A stretch of DNA of 64,000 bases, from the NCBI GenBank assembly GCA_002840645.1, contig PHBO01000004.1, positions 121,116-185,115 on the forward strand, given 5' to 3'. The position numbers were made by a program, and so were the translations under genes. This stretch comes from Candidatus Cloacimonetes bacterium HGW-Cloacimonetes-3 (GTDB lineage: Bacteria; Cloacimonadota; Cloacimonadia; Cloacimonadales; Cloacimonadaceae). Positions 44,958 through 53,243 of this stretch are shown here, piece by piece (position 1 is the first letter of the stretch; every line of letters begins with the position of its first letter). Under the pieces are notes generated by a model. It did not search any database, was not told the DNA's origin, and saw only the letters and a program-made list of their open reading frames with translations.

Positions 44958-46742
44958 TTAGTGATGTTTATGGGTTGCTTCTCCGGTAACCTGTCCGGTA
45001 TAAACTGAGCGTTTGAAGTAATGGGTGTGCAGCAGTTTAGTAGCCAAGGGAGAATTGGGAGAACCCAGGAACTTTTCATATATACGTGTAACTTCCGGGT
45101 TATGATGAGATTTACGCACGGGGAGGCTCTTATCTTCCTCATAGAGGGAAAGACCTCTGCGGGCACGGGAAGCCATGTCGTTACCGTATGGCTGTCCACC
45201 GCCGCCAACGCAACCGCCGGGGCAAGCCATGATCTCCACGAAGTGCCAGGGGGATTCACCTGTTTTGGCAAGACCTTCGCGGACACGATCCATAACTTTA
45301 CGGGCATTGGATAAGCCATGGGCAACTACAACACGCAGATCACCAAAGCCGGGAACGTTCACTGTGGCTTCTTTAACGCCTTCAAGACCACGAACTGCCT
45401 GGATATCTATGGCTTCAAGCTCTGTGCCTGTAACCAAAGTATAAGCAGAACGAATTGCCGCTTCCATCACACCACCGGTTGCACCAAAGATGGTTCCGGC
45501 ACCGGTGTAGAAGCTCATGCCTTCATCGGCATCTTCATCTTTCAGGTTCTTGAAGTCAATCCCCGCTTCTTTGATCATGTGAATGAATTCACGGGTAGTA
45601 AGCACGAAATCCGTATCCTGATAGCCGCTGTCGCGCAGCTCAGGACGGCGTGCTTCGAACTTCTTGGCAGTGCATGGCATCACAGCTACAGATACTATCT
45701 TGGCAGGATCGATTGCACGTTCTTCTGCATAGTATGTTTTGGCGAGAACACCAAACATACTCATGGGGGATTTGGCGGTAGAAATGCAATCAGCAAGGTC
45801 TGGATAGTAAGTTTCCATGAACTTAATCCAGCCGGGTGAGCAAGATGTAACTAAGGGTAGCTTGCCTCCGGTTGTAAGCCTGGTAACCAGCTCCGTGCCT
45901 TCCTCTAATATGGTTAGATCAGCGGTGAAATTGGTATCCATGATGGAATCGAAGCCAATCTTACGCAAGGCGGCATACATCTTTTTGGCAGTTACGCTGC
46001 CAAAGGGCATACCAAATTCTTCACCAAGGGACACGCGGATAGCAGGAGCTTCCTGCACCACAACGTGTTTATCGGGATCAAGAATAGCTTCCCATACGGC
46101 ATCCACTTCGCTTCTTTCACGCAGGGCACCGGTGGGGCAGTAAACTGTGCACTGTCCGCAATTGACACATGGGCTGTTTGCCATTCCATTAGAAAAAGCA
46201 GTATCCACATGAGAATCGATGCCACGGTCGCTCATGGTGAGAGCGTAAACCGTTTGTACATCGTTACAAACAGTGATACAGCGTCCGCAAGCAATACACT
46301 TGTTAACGTCGCGGATAATGGAAAGGCTGGTTTTATCCACAGGTTGCTTTTCCAGGATGCAAGGTAGAGAATCGGGATCCACACCAAGGTTGTTGGCAAG
46401 GGTCTGAAGCTCACACTTGTTGTTAGCCACGCAGGTGGGGCAAACAACTTCGTGGTTGGAAAGAATTAATTCCACCAAAGTCTTGCGGTATGAGCGCAGT
46501 TTATTGGTATTGGTTATAATCTTCATTCCTTCGGTTACGGGAGTGCAACAGGCACGTTTGGGGGTTGGATTACCGCTTACTTCCACTACGCAAACTCCGC
46601 AATTCGCCGTGGGTGGCAAATCGGGGTGATAGCACAAGCGGGGAATATGGATTCCGTGTTTATCTGCTGCTTCGATGATAGTCATGGTATCCGGGACTTC
46701 CAGATGATGACCATCAAGAAAGACATTGACCATTTTAGCCAT
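44958..46742 (-). CDS. hydA: [FeFe]-hydrogenase catalytic subunit, HydA/HndD type (group A)
   Basis: 594 residues. N-terminal [2Fe-2S] domain (Cys near 37, 48, 51 and 65); His-Cys [4Fe-4S] motif HEVVCPTCVANNKC (about 96-109); two [4Fe-4S] motifs (CIACGRCITVC, CVNCGQCTVYCP); then the H-cluster domain. L1 reads TSCSPGW (about 298; usual TSCCPGW), L2 MPCTAKKFE (about 352) and L3 EIMACPGGCVGGGGQP (about 505). With NuoE/NuoF partners it forms the bifurcating hydrogenase that makes or uses H2 with NADH and ferredoxin. It lacks the extra C-terminal cluster of Thermotoga HydA and ends in a His-rich tail. Confidence 0.93.
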   Translation of the reverse strand: MAKMVNVFLDGHHLEVPDTMTIIEAADKHGIHIPRLCYHPDLPPTANCGVCVVEVSGNPTPKRACCTPVTEGMKIITNTNKLRSYRKTLVELILSNHEVVCPTCVANNKCELQTLANNLGVDPDSLPCILEKQPVDKTSLSIIRDVNKCIACGRCITVCNDVQTVYALTMSDRGIDSHVDTAFSNGMANSPCVNCGQCTVYCPTGALRERSEVDAVWEAILDPDKHVVVQEAPAIRVSLGEEFGMPFGSVTAKKMYAALRKIGFDSIMDTNFTADLTILEEGTELVTRLTTGGKLPLVTSCSPGWIKFMETYYPDLADCISTAKSPMSMFGVLAKTYYAEERAIDPAKIVSVAVMPCTAKKFEARRPELRDSGYQDTDFVLTTREFIHMIKEAGIDFKNLKDEDADEGMSFYTGAGTIFGATGGVMEAAIRSAYTLVTGTELEAIDIQAVRGLEGVKEATVNVPGFGDLRVVVAHGLSNARKVMDRVREGLAKTGESPWHFVEIMACPGGCVGGGGQPYGNDMASRARRGLSLYEEDKSLPVRKSHHNPEVTRIYEKFLGSPNSPLATKLLHTHYFKRSVYTGQVTGEATHKHH

Positions 46743-46762
46743 AATATCAATCCTCTTTTATA

Positions 46763-48325
46763 TTACTTATTTGTTATTGCGATGAATTCATCACGGAAGT
46801 TTTCGATTGCACTGCGGATTGCCATGATAGGTGACTGTCCAAGCGCACAGAAAGAAGTGTTGAACATGGTTTCAGCAATTGTTTGCATCAGATCCACGTC
46901 GTCCATAGTTCCTTCGCCTTTCTTAATTTTGGTGATCAGGCGATACAGCTGTTGAGTTCCGTTTTTGCAAGGTGAGCATTTACCGCAGGATTCATGACGG
47001 AAGAAACGAAGGATGCTCCACAGCATATCAACTATGCTTTGGTGCTCGTTCATCACCAGGATGGCACCGCTACCCAACACGGCTGCATATTGGTTCAGGC
47101 TGGCAAAATCCATCTTCACATCCAGCATGCGATCGGGAAGGATAACGCCTGCAGCACCACCCACCAGGGCAGCCTTGAAGCGGAAACCTTTCTTCATGCC
47201 ACCTGCATACTCGTTGATAATGGTGCGCAAGGTTGTACCCATGTCAACTTCGCAGAGACCCGGATGTGCCACATCGCCAAGGATGGTAAAAACCTTTGTT
47301 CCGGTGCATTCGGGAGTTCCGTGTTTCAGGAATTCATCTGCGCCTTCAGAAATGATGAAGGGGACGTTTGCCAGGGTTTCCACATTGTTTACCACTGTGG
47401 GAGCTTGCCACAAACCTTTCACACCCGGGAACGGCGGTTTCCAGCGTGGATTACCGCGATTGCCTTCCAGGGATTCGATGAGGGCGGTTTCTTCACCGCA
47501 AACATAAGCACCGGCACCGATCTTGATCATAATATCCAGATCAAAACCGCTATCGAATATGTTTGTGCCCAAGATGCCATATTCTTTGGCTTGCTTGATA
47601 GCAAGTTCCAGGCGGGAAATACAAAGTTTGTACTCACCACGAATATAGATGTAGGCTATGGTGGCACCAATGGCACGGGCGCAGATCATTATGCCTTCCA
47701 GCAACTGGTGTGGATCACCTTCCATGATGAGGCGATCTTTAAAGGTTCCGGGTTCGCCTTCATCAGCATTAACCACCACGTATTTTTGTGGGGCATCGAG
47801 TGGAGCAGTGAAGCTCCATTTCATGCCGGCAGGGAATCCTGCACCACCACGTCCGCGTAAGCCGGATTTCTTTACTTCGGTAATAATATCGGCAGGTTGC
47901 ATTTGAGTGAGGGCTTTTTCCCAGGCTACATAACCGCCGGCACCAATGTAATCATCAATCTTTTCGGGATCGATAATGCCGGAATTGCGCAACACAATAC
48001 GGTTGGCATAGTTGAAGTTGGGATTGAACTTGTTCACGGAATCCAGCATTAAGCGTTTTACCGGGCGTCCCTTCAGGAAGTGTTCCGATACCAGTTCGGC
48101 AATATCTTCTGCTTTCACAGATTCGTAGTTCACGTTCTCAGGATACACTGTTAGGCAGATACCGCGTCCAAAGAAACCAAGTGGGCCTGTTTCCAGGATG
48201 TTTATCTCGGTGCTAAGTTCGGCTTTAGCCAATTCGCTGCGTAGGTTTTGCAGAAAGTTCTGCACTCCCGCGGCGATTGAAGTTTCGTTCATCGACACAA
48301 GGATATGACTGCGATAGTATTTCAT
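46763..48325 (-). CDS. NuoF/HydB-like subunit, short form without N-terminal cluster
   Basis: 520 residues. The FMN/NADH domain is complete: GRGGAGFPAGMKWSF, NADEGEPGTFKDR and GAGAYVCGEETALIESLEG. The N3-type [4Fe-4S] site (ESCGKCSPC ... FCALGQ) is present. The N-terminal thioredoxin-like domain keeps its fold (TEINILETGPLGFFGRG) but has lost all four [2Fe-2S] cysteines. There is no C-terminal ferredoxin domain. It is probably the flavin subunit paired with the adjacent hydA and NuoE (overlapping by 1 nt), although the missing clusters make its electron route different from Thermotoga HydB. Confidence 0.88.
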   Translation of the reverse strand: MKYYRSHILVSMNETSIAAGVQNFLQNLRSELAKAELSTEINILETGPLGFFGRGICLTVYPENVNYESVKAEDIAELVSEHFLKGRPVKRLMLDSVNKFNPNFNYANRIVLRNSGIIDPEKIDDYIGAGGYVAWEKALTQMQPADIITEVKKSGLRGRGGAGFPAGMKWSFTAPLDAPQKYVVVNADEGEPGTFKDRLIMEGDPHQLLEGIMICARAIGATIAYIYIRGEYKLCISRLELAIKQAKEYGILGTNIFDSGFDLDIMIKIGAGAYVCGEETALIESLEGNRGNPRWKPPFPGVKGLWQAPTVVNNVETLANVPFIISEGADEFLKHGTPECTGTKVFTILGDVAHPGLCEVDMGTTLRTIINEYAGGMKKGFRFKAALVGGAAGVILPDRMLDVKMDFASLNQYAAVLGSGAILVMNEHQSIVDMLWSILRFFRHESCGKCSPCKNGTQQLYRLITKIKKGEGTMDDVDLMQTIAETMFNTSFCALGQSPIMAIRSAIENFRDEFIAITNK

Positions 48326-48780
48326 TATTTCATCCCCCTGATTTTGTCGATTATTTCTTCTAATTTCTCTTCCGTGAGGTCACCGTAAACATCTTCATTA
48401 ATCATCATTACGGGTGCGTTTCCGCAAACCCCAAGGCAGGCACAAAGTTCAAGTGTGAACATACCGTCTTTGGTAGTCTCACCGGTCTGAACTCCCAGGA
48501 TTACTTTCAGCTTGCGAAGCATGTTTTCAGAACCTTTGATATAGCAAGGCGGAGATTCGCAAAGGCGAATAATGTTCTTTCCGCGCGGAGTAGTGCTATA
48601 CATGGTATAGAATGTCAGCACACCATAGATATGGTTTGCCGGTACATTCAGATATTCAGCAATTACGTCCACAGCCTCAGATGGGATGTAGTGCTGCGGG
48701 TGGGTATCCTGAACATCATGAAGAATCTGAATCAGGTTATCCTTGGTGGGAGCATACTTTTGGCATATTTCTAATGTCAT
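48325..48780 (-). CDS. NuoE/HydC-like [2Fe-2S] subunit, copy 2
   Basis: About 151 residues from MTLEICQKY, which has GGGG 5 nt upstream; an ATG at 48801 would overlap the previous gene by 11 nt. The [2Fe-2S] ligands are complete: CESPPC (Cx4C) and CLGVC (Cx3C), in the context GVLTFYTMYS and APVMMINEDVYGDLT. It passes electrons between the flavin subunit and hydrogenase. It ends on the first base of the short NuoF gene. Confidence 0.9.
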   Translation of the reverse strand: MTLEICQKYAPTKDNLIQILHDVQDTHPQHYIPSEAVDVIAEYLNVPANHIYGVLTFYTMYSTTPRGKNIIRLCESPPCYIKGSENMLRKLKVILGVQTGETTKDGMFTLELCACLGVCGNAPVMMINEDVYGDLTEEKLEEIIDKIRGMK

Positions 48781-48790
48781 ACCTTCCCCT

Positions 48791-50650
48791 TTAGTCGTCA
48801 TAGTGGTTAGTTAATTTATTATCAGCTTCACGCTTGGCAGCAACTTCCATGTGCATGCCGGGTATGCGTGACACGGCTTTAACAGGACATACGTCCTGGC
48901 AGTTTCCGCATTTCACACAGTCAAGCTGATGAATTGTATATTTCTCTTCGCGGTTGCCTGTGATGCAGGTAACCGGGCACTTGCGGGCACAAAGAGAGCA
49001 CCCGATGCAATGCTCTTTATCAATATCAAAGTGCATCAGATCCAGACATACCTTTGTGGCGCAGCTCTTGTCACGAATGTGAGCTTCGTATTCCTCACGG
49101 AAATAGCGAATTGTCGAAAGCACGGGATTAGGGGCAGATTGTCCAAGACCGCAAAGCGAGAGCTTGCTAACAGCTTCTCCCAAACGTTGCAGTTCTTCGA
49201 TATCGCCATCTTTGCCGTGTCCGCTGGTGATGCGTTCCAGAATATCCAGCATTTGTTTTAAGCCTATACGGCAGGGAGAGCACTTTCCGCAGGATTCATC
49301 CACACAGAAGTCCATGAAGTACTTAGCGATGTTTACCATGCAGTTCTTGTCGTTCATAACGATAACACCGCCGGAACCCATCATAGCTCCACGTTCTTTC
49401 AGGCTTTCGTAATCCACTGGAACGTCCAGGTGCTCAGCCGTAAGGCAACCACCACTGGGTCCGCCAAGCTGTACAGCCTTGAACTTGTGTCCACCTGTCA
49501 TCCCACCGCCAACATCAAAGATCAGCTCGCGTAAGGTAATTCCCATTGGCACTTCCACCAAGCCGGTGTTCTTGATATCGCCGGTGAGGGCAAACACTTT
49601 GGTACCCTTGCTGGTTTCGGTTCCCATGGAAGCAAACCACTCGGCTCCCTTTAAATAGATAGTGGGGACATTGCCAAAGGTTTCCACGTTATTTACGATA
49701 GTAGGCTTGCCCCACAACCCCTGTGAAGAAGGATAGGGTGGCTTGGGAGTGGGGTTCCCGCGTGAGCCTTCGATAGAGTGAATAAGCGCTGTTTCTTCTC
49801 CGCAAACAAATGCTCCGGCTCCGGTGCGGACTTCCGCATCAAAACAGAACTTGGTTCCGAAGATGTTATCTCCCATCAACCCGGCTTCTTTCGCCTGAGT
49901 AATGGCAAGCTTGATGCGCTTAATCGCCAGCGGGTATTCGGCGCGAATATACAGGAATCCGGCATTGGCACCAATGGCATAGGCAGCTATCATCATCCCT
50001 TCCAGGATACGATGCGGATCACCTTCAAGCAGCGATCTGTCCATAAATGCACCTGGATCACCTTCATCACCATTACAGATTACATACTTCTCGTCGGAAG
50101 CATTGTCGTGAACCATCTGCCATTTTATGTGGGTAGGGAATCCACCGCCGCCACGCCCACGCAAACCTGATCTCTTAACCAAGTCTATCGTTTCCTGCTG
50201 ATTCATGGTGGTAAGCACCGTACCCAAGGCTTCATAGCCTCCGGTAGCAATGTACTCGTCCATACTCTCGGGATCGATGTAACCACAATTGGCAAGTGCT
50301 ACTTTCACCTGTTTCTGGTAGAAAGGAACTTCCTTTTTAGTGCTGAAAGTGCGGTCTTCATCATCCTGAAGCATCAGTCTGGCTACGGGGCGTCCTTTGA
50401 TGAAGTGTTCGTTAACGATCTCTTCTACATCCTCGGGGCTTACTGCTTTATAAAAAGTCCCTTCCGGATAGACTACCATTACTGGACCATAATCACAAGG
50501 TCCCATACATCCGGTTTCGATGATGTTGATCTCGTTAGCGAGGTTCTTTTCTTGCAGAACCTCGTGAAAGCGTTCCTTAATCTTTAGTGATCCGGCACTT
50601 ATACATCCTGAACCACAACAGATTAAGAGGTCAATACGTTTCAGAGACAT
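48791..50650 (-). CDS. hydB: NuoF/HydB-like flavin iron-sulfur subunit, long form
   Basis: 619 residues. It has the N-terminal thioredoxin-like [2Fe-2S] domain with intact ligands (CCGSGCISAG, CMGPCDYGP), the FMN/NADH core (GRGGGGFPTHIKW, GDEGDPGAFMDRS, GAGAFVCGEETALIHSIEG) and the N3-type cluster (ESCGKCSPC). A C-terminal 2[4Fe-4S] ferredoxin domain follows (CIGCSLCARKCP, CVKCGNCQDVCP). This is the full layout of the bifurcating HydB/HndC subunit, where NADH and ferredoxin chemistry meet. It is the longer of the two paralogues in the operon. Confidence 0.93.
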   Translation of the reverse strand: MSLKRIDLLICCGSGCISAGSLKIKERFHEVLQEKNLANEINIIETGCMGPCDYGPVMVVYPEGTFYKAVSPEDVEEIVNEHFIKGRPVARLMLQDDEDRTFSTKKEVPFYQKQVKVALANCGYIDPESMDEYIATGGYEALGTVLTTMNQQETIDLVKRSGLRGRGGGGFPTHIKWQMVHDNASDEKYVICNGDEGDPGAFMDRSLLEGDPHRILEGMMIAAYAIGANAGFLYIRAEYPLAIKRIKLAITQAKEAGLMGDNIFGTKFCFDAEVRTGAGAFVCGEETALIHSIEGSRGNPTPKPPYPSSQGLWGKPTIVNNVETFGNVPTIYLKGAEWFASMGTETSKGTKVFALTGDIKNTGLVEVPMGITLRELIFDVGGGMTGGHKFKAVQLGGPSGGCLTAEHLDVPVDYESLKERGAMMGSGGVIVMNDKNCMVNIAKYFMDFCVDESCGKCSPCRIGLKQMLDILERITSGHGKDGDIEELQRLGEAVSKLSLCGLGQSAPNPVLSTIRYFREEYEAHIRDKSCATKVCLDLMHFDIDKEHCIGCSLCARKCPVTCITGNREEKYTIHQLDCVKCGNCQDVCPVKAVSRIPGMHMEVAAKREADNKLTNHYDD

Positions 50651-50668
50651 CCTTAGATTCCTCCTCCA

Positions 50669-51034
50669 TCAATTGCCGGTAGCGACAACATAATCGGAGA
50701 CGGTTCTGCCATTAACAACGTGCTCTACTACTACCTTTTTCACCTTATCGGGGGTCATATTTCCGTAGGTAACTTTTGGTTTACCTTCTTCAATGACGTC
50801 CACCACTGGTTCCATCGATGAAAGACCTTTTTCACCGGTTTGAGTAACCAGCACATCGGTAAGGTTGCGGTTAGCGATTTCTTCCAGGAAGGTCTTCATA
50901 ACTTCACGTGCACCCATTGCGATACCGGATGTTCCCATCCCCACCACGATTTTGATGCGTGTGTTTCCGCCACGAAGTTTCATTTCTTCCTGAGCTTTTT
51001 CACGGATTTTCTTAAGGTCTGCGAGTGTTTTCAT
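50669..51034 (-). CDS. HndB-like thioredoxin-fold protein lacking cluster cysteines
   Basis: 121 residues aligned by eye to the HndB/[2Fe-2S] thioredoxin-like subunit. The family blocks are kept (VGMGTSGIAMGAREVM; VTQTGEKGLSSMEPVVDV; VEHVVNGRTVSDYV), but every position where HndB has a cluster cysteine holds Gly, Ser, Glu/Lys or Ser. It therefore cannot bind the usual [2Fe-2S] cluster. It may be a structural or regulatory subunit. It overlaps the upstream ATPase gene by 1 nt and precedes the long NuoF by 18 nt. Confidence 0.82.
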   Translation of the reverse strand: MKTLADLKKIREKAQEEMKLRGGNTRIKIVVGMGTSGIAMGAREVMKTFLEEIANRNLTDVLVTQTGEKGLSSMEPVVDVIEEGKPKVTYGNMTPDKVKKVVVEHVVNGRTVSDYVVATGN

Positions 51035-51603
51035 CAGACATCCTCCATGTTTGTATTTTGTATTCCTTCAAATAACGATTGGTCGATGTATTCTATTACA
51101 TCCGGGTAAGTTAGGGGGATACCCCCCAGTTCTTCTTTAATTGCTGCGGTATCGAAATGGAAGCTTTGTTCCACACCCTTGTCTTTGGTGCTAAGGTTAA
51201 TATAGAAATCCACCTCCGGATGCCCGATTATTGCCCCCAGAAGGGTGTCTTTCAGGTTTCCCAAAGGCATTCTGTCTATGTGATCCAGTTCAAAATCCAC
51301 AGTCAAAACTGTGCCAAATCCCGGTTCACTTGCCATCTTGAAGCAGCCGTTGCTAAGCTCGGCATTCTGCTTAAACAGCGGAATCCCCAGCCCTACTTTC
51401 TTCTCCCTGTCTGCCTTGGAGGTATAAAATGGATTCTGCGCCATCTCAATAGTATGCGAATCCATCCCCACGCCATCATCATCCACAATGATACGCAGCC
51501 GGTTCTTTTGCACATTGCGGATCACGCGCACTTTGATATTTCTGGCATTAGCGCGTACGGAGTTCTCTATGATGTCCAACAGGTGCAATGATATATCTTG
51601 CAT
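51034..51603 (-). CDS. GHKL-type ATPase of the hydrogenase locus
   Basis: 189 residues. A lone HATPase_c domain: N-box DIIENSVRANA (about 10), G1 box DDDGVGMD (about 40), G2 VGLGIPLFKQ (about 68), then PGFGTVLTVDFELDH. There is no dimerisation or phospho-His domain, so it is not a classical sensor kinase. Similar genes sit beside hydC in Thermotoga-like hydrogenase operons. It may act as a serine kinase or switch on hydrogenase regulators (inference). It follows NuoE copy 1 by 8 nt. Confidence 0.85.
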   Translation of the reverse strand: MQDISLHLLDIIENSVRANARNIKVRVIRNVQKNRLRIIVDDDGVGMDSHTIEMAQNPFYTSKADREKKVGLGIPLFKQNAELSNGCFKMASEPGFGTVLTVDFELDHIDRMPLGNLKDTLLGAIIGHPEVDFYINLSTKDKGVEQSFHFDTAAIKEELGGIPLTYPDVIEYIDQSLFEGIQNTNMEDV

Positions 51604-51611
51604 TAGCTTCC

Positions 51612-52094
51612 TTATTTGTAGCGGGCTAATATCTCTGCGATTTTGTCCTTGTTTTCGATGCGACCAAAAGTGTCCTCACCTATTACAAACACCGGTGCAA
51701 GCGAACATGCACCCACGCAACGTACCGCACTCATGGTAAACAACCTATCCGGCGTAGTTTCCCCCATGCCAATGCCAAGATGTTCAGAAATCATCTGAAT
51801 CAAGCGGGGTGCGCCTTTCACAAAGCAAGCGGTACCGGTGCAAACATTCAGAGTGTATTTACCGCGTGGCTTCATAGAGAAGAAATTGTAAAAGGTTACC
51901 ACGCCATATATCTTGCTGGCGGGGATATCCATCTCATTGGCAATGAATTCCTGAACTTCAATAGGCAGGTAGCCAAAGATTTCTTGCGCCGTGCGCAGTA
52001 TCTCTATAAGAGGATTCCGCAGAGCTTTCTTTTCTGCAATAACCTCTTTCAGACGCGCATATAGCTGGTTGTTCAAACTTGTCTCGGGAGCCAT
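51612..52094 (-). CDS. hydC: NuoE/HydC-like [2Fe-2S] subunit, copy 1
   Basis: 160 residues. Complete ligands CTGTAC (Cx4C) and CVGAC (Cx3C); helical N-terminus (NPLIEILRTAQEIFGYLP) and the typical IYGVVTFYNFFSMKPRGKY. It pairs with the long NuoF in the proximal part of the operon. The second NuoE downstream differs clearly in sequence, so this is an old duplication or two distinct modules, not a recent tandem copy. Good GGAGG-like site ahead of the ATG. Confidence 0.91.
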   Translation of the reverse strand: MAPETSLNNQLYARLKEVIAEKKALRNPLIEILRTAQEIFGYLPIEVQEFIANEMDIPASKIYGVVTFYNFFSMKPRGKYTLNVCTGTACFVKGAPRLIQMISEHLGIGMGETTPDRLFTMSAVRCVGACSLAPVFVIGEDTFGRIENKDKIAEILARYK

Positions 52095-52121
52095 AACTCC
52101 TCCTTGTATTTTCTATATTTT

Positions 52122-52859
52122 CTAATTCTTTATGTGTCTTCCATCCGCACCCAGAGCAGCCTTTTGCAGCTCTGCAACAGATGCCTCTGCCAGATACAGC
52201 TCGCTATATCCTGAGCCGATGTCAGCCAGATAATGCGCATCGGAAGCTTTTATCAAACTTCGCTTTGTAAAGTAAGGCTGCCGGACCCGCCAATCCTGCA
52301 TATCCAAACCTGCCGTAACCCCAAAGAGTTCGAAAGCAGGTTCTTCCGGCATGAAGCCTAACTGACTGATAATGCTGTTCACTCCGGCATCTATATGGGC
52401 AGGAACAGCAAAGCCACCATATGCCATAATCGTTTTCGCAGTTTGGGACAAGTCCCACAACGATGAATTTATCAAGGCACGTTGCTCCACTCTTAAAATG
52501 TTCTCATTTTCGTCAATAACAACTTGATCACCAAAATATTCTGCATCATTTTCCAAGGGAAGGAGACTGTTGTATAGCTTAGTATCAAACTCTTGTGCTT
52601 GGCTGGGAGAATCAAAATATGCCAGAAGGTGTATCTCTTCCGAAGTTTGTATCTCCACCCCCCAGCTAAAGAATAGCCCCGCATCTTTTGCTACTGCTGC
52701 ATAGGCGGGACAGTTTGCCATAGTGTTATGATCTGTGATTGCGAACCAATCTATTTTGCATTCCTGCAGCCGTTTCACCAGATCATGCGGTGCCATTTCC
52801 AACCCCCCGCAAGGGCTTAACACGGAATGGATGTGCAGATCTGCCCGAAACCAACGCAT
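52122..52859 (-). CDS. PHP-domain phosphoesterase
   Basis: 245 residues. PHP motif I ADLHIHSVLSPCGG (about 6-19), motif II FAITDHNTMAN (about 36), a GVEIQTSEEIHLLAYF block (about 66-81) and the final SDAHYLADIGSGY (about 212). All metal-binding His/Asp positions appear present. PHP proteins hydrolyse phosphoesters or phosphonucleotides. Relatives occur with group D [FeFe]-hydrogenase-like genes, as here. Its substrate is unknown; it may turn over a signalling or phosphorylated product. Confidence 0.85.
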   Translation of the reverse strand: MRWFRADLHIHSVLSPCGGLEMAPHDLVKRLQECKIDWFAITDHNTMANCPAYAAVAKDAGLFFSWGVEIQTSEEIHLLAYFDSPSQAQEFDTKLYNSLLPLENDAEYFGDQVVIDENENILRVEQRALINSSLWDLSQTAKTIMAYGGFAVPAHIDAGVNSIISQLGFMPEEPAFELFGVTAGLDMQDWRVRQPYFTKRSLIKASDAHYLADIGSGYSELYLAEASVAELQKAALGADGRHIKN

Positions 52860-52868
52860 TTACAGGAT

Positions 52869-53210
52869 TTATGCCTTCAGCTGGCTGTATAGTATTCCTG
52901 CCAGTTCAAAGCTGGGTAAGGGACTGGAAATTAGTGCGATACCCTCTTCCGTGGCTTTATCTATCACTGCTGCATCCGGTACGTTGCCTTTGGACAGCAC
53001 AATCACCGGTATTCCCGTCATGGATGCCACAGCAATCACATTCAGGTGTTTCATAATGGTTATCCAAGCCTGTTTGGGTTTTGCCGAGCCCATCACATCG
53101 CTTAGCATGTCGCATACGTAAGCACCATCTAGCTCAATCACCCCGAGATCCAATGCAGGAGTGTTGTTCTCACCTTGGATTGCTTTCATGTAATCAGTAA
53201 GTTTTATCAT
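52869..53210 (-). CDS. stand-alone DRTGG-domain protein (1)
   Basis: 113 residues with the fold of DRTGG domains found in phosphotransacetylases and CBS-pyrophosphatases: a start region ALDLGVIELDGAYVCDMLSD, a middle strand AWITIMKHLNVIAVASMTGI and an end ALISSPLPSFELAGILYSQL. DRTGG domains bind adenine nucleotides in CBS-PPase. Here it probably senses nucleotide state for the hydrogenase regulatory unit. It lies between the sensory hydrogenase-like gene and PHP. Confidence 0.75.
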   Translation of the reverse strand: MIKLTDYMKAIQGENNTPALDLGVIELDGAYVCDMLSDVMGSAKPKQAWITIMKHLNVIAVASMTGIPVIVLSKGNVPDAAVIDKATEEGIALISSPLPSFELAGILYSQLKA

Positions 53211-53243
53211 TTTCTTTCCCCTTTATCACTGTAACCTGTAACC

